From positions 18,518,046-18,582,045 of the forward strand of contig OX393562.1 of NCBI GenBank assembly GCA_947652115.1: DNA of 64,000 nucleotides, read 5' to 3'. The position numbers and the translations under genes were made by a program. Shown in pieces: positions 32,882 through 64,000 of this stretch. This DNA comes from Blastomussa wellsi (Eukaryota > Cnidaria > Anthozoa > Scleractinia > Plerogyridae). Position 1 is the first letter of the stretch. Every line of letters starts with the position of its first letter. The notes below the pieces were generated by a model that saw nothing but the letters and a program-made list of their open reading frames with translations, searched no databases and was not told the origin of the DNA.

Positions 32882-33059
32882 CTCTGGAATGCTGGAATGT
32901 TGTTGCTAATTTTGGTTTCTTTCATGTGGCTGACGTATCTTAGCATGTGATGGAACAGTTACTCTTTTGGGGGCTGTCACTCTGCATGTGTGCCCTAGGT
33001 AACCATGAGACAGAAGAATTCTCTCATCACAGCCTAAGAACTATTAAGCTAACATGTTT

Positions 33060-47070
<14,011 letters not shown>

Positions 47071-48159
47071 TCCAGTTTTTTCTTTACTTGTCAGTATCTC
47101 ATTAAACCCATCATTCCTCTGCCGTCCTTACAAGAATATCTCGAAAAATCTGGGGCTTCTAAAATGAAGAAAACGGATTTGCGTTTTACGCTAATTCCGT
47201 CCTCTCCGTGATCCCGTCGGTTTGTTAGTCGGCTGAGTCACCGTGTCACGTAAGTACTTGCTAATATCGGCGGAAATCTAATGGCTAAACTGTCATTTAA
47301 AGGTCTCTGTATAGATAACAAAATGAGCTAAAATAACCTGCAAACCGGCCGGGGATCGAACTCGACGTGGAAAGTTGCATGAAATTCAGCGCGTTTGCCA
47401 GAACTTCACTTCTTGCCAACACCTGACAAAGGCAAATTTCCAAAAGTGCATTGTTCCGAGTTTTATTGCACGTCCTTCATTGGGCAATTTTTAGCCGGAG
47501 GCGAAAAGCGTTTAATGACGTTAAGCCCCCATGAAAGGAACCGCTTGAGAGGGAATTATTTTGTGATGAACGCAGAGGATTTTGTAGTTTTATGTGGTAA
47601 CCTATTTTCCGCAGTTAGTTGCGCGCAGGCGTTTGAATTCTCACGGCTGGATATGAAACGCAAACGAAACAAAATTCAAAGTTAATTGTCGATAACAACG
47701 CGCGTGCCGTTTAACTTCATGGGCAAATATTGTTAATGGGCAATTAGTGAAGCTTGAATTTTGTTTCTTTTGACGTTGTTCGCAGAAAGCTGTAGGGGTT
47801 AACGTTTTTGCAATATTCAAGATTAATGCGAAAATTCGAGGCCATGGGCAGGTGCACAAGTAAGGAGCCATTTGGTCAATAGTCAATTATCGCGACCAAG
47901 CGTGCGTAAATGGAACTCGTCATTGCTAAAATCGATGTAAGTGGTTCGAGAAGTACGCCTTTGATTTGTTTTAGTTCGTTTTGCGCATAAAAGAAATTGT
48001 TTTCTGCTAATCTAACGGTAATGACGCATCAGCGGTGTGAAACAGATGTCACTGCACTTTTCATCAGTGCAGCTATTGGCTGGCAGCGTAAAGATGGGTC
48101 AAAAAGTTTCAATAATATACTTTTTTCATTTCCTACAAGGATTTCTTTGCTACTATTGA

Positions 48160-48567
48160 ATGTGCAATTTGAAATTAACGTCTCTGGGATCTAGCTACGT
48201 AAGGAAAAAGAAAACAAGAACATTGACTCATTTCATTGACGTTAAAGATGGGCTAGATACGCCAGCCCGTTTGTATGTAAATTTTGCTACCATTGTCCTC
48301 TTTGTTATGGTAACCCAAAAGAAAAACAATGAAAATATTTTTCCTTGTAGGTTTAAATTGACAAACTGCAATTATACATATTATAGCCGTCCTATTAGCT
48401 ATACTAGGAGAAAATACTCGGGTTCTTACATGTTGATGTTTCCGAGCCGAACTGGACGTGTAGCCAAGCCTTTTTATGGTTATTATTTGCTTTCAAGCAA
48501 GGGATTTGGCTTCCAAGTGATCTTGACCGTAACTACAAACACAGCTATTTATCGTCTGAAAATCTAA
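48160..48567 (+). other. Unassigned 135-codon ORF
   Basis: Starts MCNLKLTSLGSSYVRKKK and ends TAIYRLKI; the second half is Tyr-rich and strand-like. No repeats, splice sites or homology support it clearly. It may be chance, an old element ORF or an exon of an unannotated gene. Confidence 0.2.
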
Positions 48568-49495
48568 GCAATCCCATAGTGAAGGTATTATCAGTGACTC
48601 TGTCGTTTGCGCACCCCGTTGAACTGCCGGGTAATTAAAAGAGCGTTCCCCCTTTTTATTTTTCCCTTTTATGTTTTCCGTTCAGAATCCGCCCTCGCAT
48701 TTTATTACTGAAATGGTTTCAAGTGCCGCTGAAGTAAGTAAAAATGGAACAAATCGAAAGTTGCTCTTTCGAACAAACGCACACGACTACCATCTCACCA
48801 CAGTAGCTAGCGTGTTCCGGGCCCACTATCTGAGAGCCTGGAACAGGCTACACCACAGTGAATTCAATTATTATAAACTAGGAGTAATCAGAGATCATGA
48901 GAGTGCGTTCTACGCCTTCAGTTGGCTTTAATTTGATTGATTTCGTTTACCGAAGTTCAACCCCTCGTTGCAAAAATATAATTGCAGGTGTGTGTAGACT
49001 GAATACTCGTTTTCGCGGCTTGAAAGTCAACAAATCGATCAGCGTGTGAAATTTAACTGTTCTCATGGCATTTAAACCTCTCACAAGAGAAAGCGCGAGC
49101 GTTTCAAAGTCACGTCGAAACAACTTGTGAGGGTCGAACGTAACGAAACTCCATTTGTGATAAACTACTCCACCCACGTGGACTGCTTTAATGAGAATAT
49201 ATGTAGAATAAACCCTTTGATTTCCTGTGTAGATTTGTTGTGATTGTTTTTCTCAATACTAGACAGTCTAAAAATAGCTGATATAACTCTGATCATCTCC
49301 TTGAAAATTTACACCACAATAGATCCAGAAGCTTCGGGCCTAACTTTTAATTTGACATAAACACTTGAGACAGGTCAGAGGCCACTCCTTGAGTTGGTGC
49401 GGCTGAAAACACGAAAAGACGCTTATGAATTAGTTCCAGCCCAGATCCATTCGATATTAATTCAATTTACATCAAAGCAGTAGAACGCTTGTCTT

Positions 49496-49695
49496 NNNNN
49501 NNNNNNNNNNNNNNNNNNNNNNNNNNNNNNNNNNNNNNNNNNNNNNNNNNNNNNNNNNNNNNNNNNNNNNNNNNNNNNNNNNNNNNNNNNNNNNNNNNNN
49601 NNNNNNNNNNNNNNNNNNNNNNNNNNNNNNNNNNNNNNNNNNNNNNNNNNNNNNNNNNNNNNNNNNNNNNNNNNNNNNNNNNNNNNNNNNNNNNN
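49496..49695. other. Assembly gap of 200 N
   Basis: Exactly 200 unknown bases; the round number suggests a scaffolding placeholder rather than a measured size. Confidence 0.98.
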
Positions 49696-50355
49696 CTCAT
49701 GAATGGCCCCTCGTGTTCAAATTAGGCTTCTGCTCGAAATTCTCGCAACATTTTAATGGATGTTGGTTTTCTTGCGCTCGCATATTTTTACTAGTGCTCG
49801 AGAGCTCGGTTTTTATTGGATTCGGTGTTTTTCTGCAAAGCACTCGTTGATCGTGAAGGCTAACTTTTGTGGATGCACGTGCTCGCAAATAAAAATGCTC
49901 AGTGCGGCTCATATTCTCGCGACCATTCGATACCCCATTCGCCCGCACTGTTATTGCAGGGAGATTCTACATGCTTGGCATGGATTATTAGACAGCTACT
50001 GACAGGCCCCTTACAGGAGTCACCCTTACCCTTTTCCTTTTCTGCTTCTAAATACAACCAGCTAGTCAATATCGTTAATCAGTGATCATGATCAATGACA
50101 CAAGTAATCTATCATCGATTACTGGTTGCTCATCGCCGGACAATAATCAAGGACTTATCAGTTTAGTTACTCATCGCTTTACCCATCGATTATTTCATTA
50201 CGTCCGGTTACGTTCGTGGCATCGTACCAACAATATACAAACAAGGTGCAGCTACATTGTATGGGGAAAATAGTCTTGATATTTGGGTCCTGGTATGCCA
50301 AAATACTGTTTCAACGGAATGTGAAACAACAAGCGAGTCGAGCAATAGTGCTAAA

Positions 50356-50413
50356 GGGGGGCGCCCGCGCCTCAGGGAATTAGGGCGAGAGAACGTCTGA
50401 CACTTCAGACCAA
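50356..50413 (-). mobile_element. Solo arm of the TIR element at 51523-51880
   Basis: CGCCCGCGCCTCAGGGAA and ACGTCTGACACTTCAGAC match the left arm of the 51.5 kb element in reverse. Confidence 0.5.
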
Positions 50414-51522
50414 AGGAGGGAAAGCATGCAAAAGATAACTACTACCTTACCATTATTCGACCCATGCATTGATTAATTATTTCTGTTGGTCATCGATTTC
50501 ATTTACTGCATCTGATCTCTTGGATTTCTCATCGTACCAAAACACAAACCAGGTGCAGCTACTTAACAAATAGACATGAGCCAAACTGTAGAAACAGAAT
50601 TTTAACAACTAACCCTTATTCCATTCGGAAATTCTCGAAAACCAAATGAATTAATACAAAGTTCTGTCCACTCGCTGTGCCTCGGCAGAACACGGCGAAA
50701 ATTGTTGATAGCGTGGTGCTCTGGTAATTTGCTGTGAGTTACATCTGCACGTGCAACAAAATAAACGATCCCTTCAAGTTTCACGTCAAACTTTGAAGTG
50801 TTCCCTTCACAGATTAATCCAATCCCGATCCATATTCATCTTGAAAACGAATTTGATGATTTCCACTTTAAAGGTGTCCCTTTGGATGCAATTTGTTGCT
50901 TATTTCTGAGAACTAACATCATCAAAAACTGTAAACAGTTTGAGCGATTGAATCTGTGTTTGAAAGTTTTCAACGCGCGTGCAACCTGGAGCCCAGGCTT
51001 TTTGCTCTTTTGTGTTTCGATGAGTTATGGTTAAGAGTAGATTGTATTGAGATAACCATAACCTAGAGATTTTGATATAGCCTCTGCCATCTCTACGGAA
51101 GAAAAACAGCAAGCGAATCTAGCAGTCTTTGTGCTAAACGTATACGCAGAAGATAACTACCCTACCCCATTATTTGTCGAGATGAAAATAACTGCCCATA
51201 TTCATCATACGCGGGGAAGTCTTTTAGTAATACCGTCCTTTGTTACAAAACACATTAATTGTTCCCTTTAGTATATTCTTTATATACATTTGTATTACAC
51301 GTTATTTCACGAAACAAAAATAAACTATGTCTGCGCTTCCACCTGTCGTGGAATGCGGGATGAAACGATGAAAGTAGCACGCAGTTTTCGGTGCAGGGAT
51401 TGACAGCGAAACCTGGGTTACTCTTTTACGGCTAAAATGACCGATCTTTTTTGGTGTTCTCCAATACTCAGGAGAAGTTTATAAAACCGACCTACCTTTT
51501 TTGTACATTTCCAATACTCGGG

Positions 51523-51880
51523 AGTGTCAGACGTCTTCCCTGAGGCGCGGGCGAGGGATAAGGGCAGAAAGACGTCATTCTCGCCCCAGAGCCGCTTGTC
51601 CCTCTTAGCCGACCGGGCCTGTGCATGACGAACAAGTGGCTCTGGGAACACATGATTTGATTAGCTGAAATCTAACAAAGGCAGTCCAATCACATCAGCC
51701 ATTGTAAAATCCTTTGGTCGTAAGCAAGTTTAAAATGGATGATTTGATTGGATTCCCTTTGTTAGATTCTAGCCAATCAAATCATGTGTCCCCAGAGCCA
51801 CTTGTTCCTCGTGCACAGGCCCGGCCGGCTAAGAGGGAAAAGCGGCTCTGGGGACGAGAATGAGGAAGACGTCTGACACT
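51523..51880. mobile_element. Long-arm inverted-repeat element
   Basis: AGTGTCAGACGTCTTCC is mirrored by GGAAGACGTCTGACACT. The arms run about 140 bases through GCCGCTTGTCCCTCTTAGCC and AACAAGTGGCTCTGGG to a short centre. AATACTCGGGAG occurs next to both ends. Confidence 0.7.
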
Positions 51881-52938
51881 TCAGACTAATACTCGGGAGA
51901 AGTTTATAAAGCCCTACGGCAAATTTTAACTCGAGGGTAACCGTCGTATGAAAGGAGTTGTGTGACAATGTAGGTTGCAAGTTGGACTGAGAAGCAAAGG
52001 AGATCTTACTTTCTCACAATGAACTCTGAAGGTTTTCACTCACGTGATAGGGCGGCCATACTGGTGGACTAAACAATACAAAATTGTTGCGCAAAATTTG
52101 CATAAAAATAGAGTTTAGTCTCCAATGGAGAGAAAGTCTGTTGTTCTAGTCCACCCCATGGACGCCGTGACGTTACGTGAAAACGATCGCCTCTCTTTTT
52201 TCCAGTTCGATCTGGGAAACAGCGCCAGTGGGTAATTACTTTCCAGTCCATTTGTCAATGAAAGAAGTTCCTTCTTGCAAAACATTTTTTATTATTTTAA
52301 TAGCTTGCATTAGTTATTAATAAACCTGATCACTCTATGAATATAGATACATCTGTATGTAAAACATCCCAATTTAACAGAATGTTTCTTTACTTCTATA
52401 CAACTATTACGTAGCTTGTTCTTTAGGGTAAGAGTATAAGCTCTGCTTAGCTGACTCGAGTCTTAAAACAACTCGGGTAGGCGAGTTGTCTAGTCTCGGT
52501 AGGTGGGGTAATCCTGATAGGCGGGGCAACTTTTTCTCATAAACACTTTGGCTCGCCTACCCGGGACAACTCTTAACGTGCCGAGAGTCACGTACTGTCC
52601 GGATTTCAGGTTTTTAAGCTAAAAATTGCACTAAAGAAATGGAATTTAACCCAGCAAGGCCTCCAGTGATAGAATAAACGAAAGAAATTCAAAGGAAGAA
52701 GGATCATAACTGGTGATTCAAACATGGTCACTCAGCTGACAGGGACAATTTTTTGTCATATAATCTGGGTCATGAATGCATGATAAAGTTGTCTCGGGGA
52801 GGCTTGTCTCGGGTACCCGAGACCACTTCCACTTCACGAAGTCTTGTAATGCTTAGAGGAAGTCGGTCTAGTTGTGATTTTGTTGCGTGATGTAGGAAGG
52901 AAACATTCGACACTAACTTTTCGATACTCCATCCGCAC

Positions 52939-53027
52939 ATAGCCTGCGTTGCTGCCGGCCTTGTCACACAATCCTCGGTATTGTCCGTTCTATACCAGTG
53001 ATTTAGGCCGTCTGCGGCGCAGGCTAT
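52939..53027. mobile_element. ATAGCCTGCG-ended palindrome, copy 1
   Basis: ATAGCCTGCGTTGCTGCCGG is mirrored by CGTCTGCGGCGCAGGCTAT, with TCGGTATTGTCCGTTCTATACC at the centre. The same ends flank the element at 63222-63295. Confidence 0.6.
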
Positions 53028-53670
53028 CCGCACAGCTAGTGAGCTGCCTTGAGTGTAAAGGTGACTTACTTCAAACACATAAAAACGCAATGGAAACAAT
53101 CTTAGATTATCTAAACATCACGGTACATTTGAACAGGGTATGCGCTGGCGATAGGAGCAAAGGTGCAATTGACCAGGTCTATACTAGTCTCATCAAATGC
53201 ACTGATGCCTTAAAATTTTTGTGTCCTATTGGACCGTTGTGTATTTGCCTCGAAGCAAGAACTTCAGTGGCTGAAGGTAGCATGCCTCCGTTTTCCACGA
53301 GTGAAAGCTTACAATTGGAAACATTGGCTTAGGAAATACATGGAATAAACTTTCCAAGTTGTCTCTGCAGTTCCTGTTACTGCACGCTGTTACTTGTTGT
53401 TAACTTGGCTTATTTATCTTCTTGTTGATGAGCCGCTTGTAAATGTCCCCCAAGCAGGTACACAATGATGGATTTTGTTCCGTTTGTGTTAATTATAGCT
53501 TCGCAGTTCCGGTTTTCACGGTGAACAAATTCATAACAAGGCCCCGATCACGAATGCGTCCCGGAAAAATTTGATTGCCAATGCCATCAGCGTCTCCCAT
53601 TAAGGAGTTTCACCTGTAACACTTTCTCCTGTCTTTAGAAAAAACAATTCGATCTTGCACCGGGTATCTG

Positions 53671-62819
<9,149 letters not shown>

Positions 62820-63221
62820 CTGTAAAAAGAATAACTGTCCTTTAATTTTTTCACGCAACTTCGTTTTTAGTATCTGACACTGTATGTGAACATAAGCTAT
62901 TGGCCCGTGCTTATGTTGTCATTGTGTAGCAATGCGTTTTCAAAGTCTTTGCATTTCATATTATAGGCTAAAATGTGAAGTCTCGGAAGCGGATTTTAAA
63001 ACAAGAGCAGTTACCGCCGTTTTAAGTGAGAAGTATCCAGAACTTTCCCTGCGGGGCAAAGCACAGTGCACAACAAAATATGAGACCCCGTATATATCAC
63101 ACGTGTTATTTATGGAAGTGATTTGGCGCAGTTTAGGCAGTTAAAACTCTCAGTACGAAAGATGTGATTAGGATGCCGAATACAAGATAGGGAACATTGA
63201 AGTAAATAAAGTCTGTTCAGA

Positions 63222-63295
63222 TAGCCTGCGTTGCAGACGAAACTCAGTAAACCTCGGTATAGCCCGGGGTTTAGTTTCGTGTGCAACACAGGCTA
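63222..63295. mobile_element. TAGCCTGCG-ended palindrome, copy 2
   Basis: TAGCCTGCGTTGCA is mirrored by TGCAACACAGGCTA; GACGAAACT and AGTTTCGT pair inside. Related to 52939-53027. Confidence 0.6.
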
Positions 63296-63324
63296 GTTTC
63301 AGACTGTTTCTGCATGTGAAGTTA

Positions 63325-63578
63325 TGCACCTATCAATGTAAATCCCACAAGTAGGGGGGAGGGGGAGGGAGATTGCGGGCATAGGTGGGGGATTTGAACT
63401 GAGCCGAGATTTTCTGTTCAACTGCCCTGACCCAGGGCTTATCACTGAAAGTCAATAAAATGTTTCTAGAAAGGCCAATAAAACGGTCAAAAGTACCCGC
63501 CACGGGACGTTAACTACTGTCAACTCCCCCACCTATGCCGCACTCCCCTCCCCCGCGGGATTTACATTGATAGGTGCA
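63325..63578. mobile_element. 254-base element with TGCACCTATCAATG ends
   Basis: TGCACCTATCAATGTAAATC is mirrored by GATTTACATTGATAGGTGCA. TTA lies next to each end. A decayed right end (GGGATTAACATCGATAGGTGCA) also occurs near 13249-13270. Confidence 0.65.
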
Positions 63579-64000
63579 TTAACTGTACCGTCTTATAGAA
63601 CTGAACGTTATTTTTGGTATTCCTAATGGTCAATACAATATTGTTAATTTCATTGTGGAGTGTATTGAGCTTTTTAAAAAAAATTCGCCGCTCGATGTGT
63701 AAACAGAAGGAAATTAAAAAACAAAATATTTATTCAGGAAATTGGTGGCGATGGAGAATTAATTAAAATTTGAGCTCGTGTGTGTTAATATGCTCCACAG
63801 CTTCACTTATTTGTTGATTGCGCCGGAAATTCCCGTCATTTACTTCCACAGACAACACGCAACTGAACCTTCAGTCTATGTGTACCCGACACAAACTACC
63901 CTCTTTGTTTACATTTCTTTTTCTTATATGAGTTCTTTTTTAAACCGACCCAATTCATCTAGAACTTTACTAAATAAACGATCTGAATTGTGAATGGAAT

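Larger units (their letters stand above)
27512..33059. other. Spacer between NT5C2 and FGFR-A
   Basis: No convincing coding region on either strand. It should hold the NT5C2 promoter and the 3' UTR of FGFR-A. A GGTAAGTACG donor-like site follows CACTTTCTGAA at about 29889 on the + strand, which could mark a non-coding first exon. Short DNA elements sit at 29130-29556, 30472-30637 and 32589-32754. The part at 27690-27800 is rich in CAATCGAT-like words. Confidence 0.5.
47071..53670. other. Spacer between the two FGFR genes
   Basis: Should hold the FGFR-A promoter and the FGFR-B 3' UTR. + strand ORFs at 47395-47685, 48160-48567 and 48671-48931 are longer than chance would often give but show no domain I recognise. 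It contains the gap and the elements at 50356-50413, 51523-51880 and 52939-53027. Confidence 0.45.
62820..64000. other. Upstream part of FGFR-B, no exon found
   Basis: This stretch should be intron or promoter of FGFR-B. A good acceptor (TTTGCCCCGCAG) and donor (GTAACTG) bracket 34 bases near 63015-63048 on the minus strand, but the frame needed carries a stop. The two palindromic elements above fill part of the rest. Confidence 0.5.

Noticed and set aside
47395..47685. 96-residue plus-strand ORF upstream of FGFR-A
   Set aside because: No recognisable domain, no splice context, and it may be promoter DNA.
49467..49725. ORFs across the gap
   Set aside because: They consist mostly of unknown residues from the 200 N.
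52949..53332. 127-residue plus-strand ORF
   Set aside because: Its first third is the palindromic element at 52939-53027; the rest shows no domain.
63015..63048. Upstream exon of FGFR-B
   Set aside because: Good splice sites, but the only frame that would fit the next exon has a stop.

Overview
The window is eukaryotic, metazoan DNA, most likely from an anthozoan cnidarian such as a stony coral. The genes are split into many short exons with GT-AG introns. Introns and spacers are full of short inverted-repeat elements, tRNA-derived SINEs, LINE 3' ends and Penelope-like fragments. The taxonomic call is an inference from gene structure and repeat style; no marker gene fixes the species. There is one 200-base assembly gap (49496-49695).

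Layout. (1) Positions 4-347, + strand: last exon of an ARL16-like small GTPase. (2) Positions 3814-27511, - strand: a cytosolic purine 5'-nucleotidase (NT5C2) gene. I rebuilt 25 in-frame exons covering the conserved protein, plus two candidate 5' exons. An intronless, mitochondrial mTERF-like gene (6503-7387, - strand) lies inside an NT5C2 intron near the 3' end. (3) Positions 27512-33059: spacer with no recognisable gene and several non-autonomous elements. (4) Positions 33060-47070, - strand: a complete fibroblast growth factor receptor-type tyrosine kinase gene, 13 exons and about 642 residues, with only one Ig domain (FGFR-A). (5) Positions 47071-53670: spacer with repeats and the gap. (6) Positions 53671-62819 and beyond, - strand: a second FGFR gene (FGFR-B) with three Ig domains. 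Its 5' end lies outside the window or was not found.

The two FGFR genes are tandem paralogs. Their kinase exons match in order, phase and nearly in length. They differ in the ectodomain (one against three Ig domains) and in one kinase intron. Both keep the catalytic residues and a C-terminal tyrosine placed like the PLC-gamma docking site of vertebrate FGFRs. Both read AIE where most FGFRs read APE.

The most striking non-coding item is a complete hammerhead-ribozyme motif at 44140-44185, on the + strand inside an FGFR-A intron. Weaker hammerhead-like sequences sit in three copies of a Penelope-like tail (855-1068, 21820-22318, 37157-37274). A LINE 3' end with an (ATT)n tail runs directly into the 5' splice site of an FGFR-A kinase exon at 39504/39505. 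All exon joins were worked out by hand from reading frame, splice sites and remembered family sequences; no search or transcript data were available.
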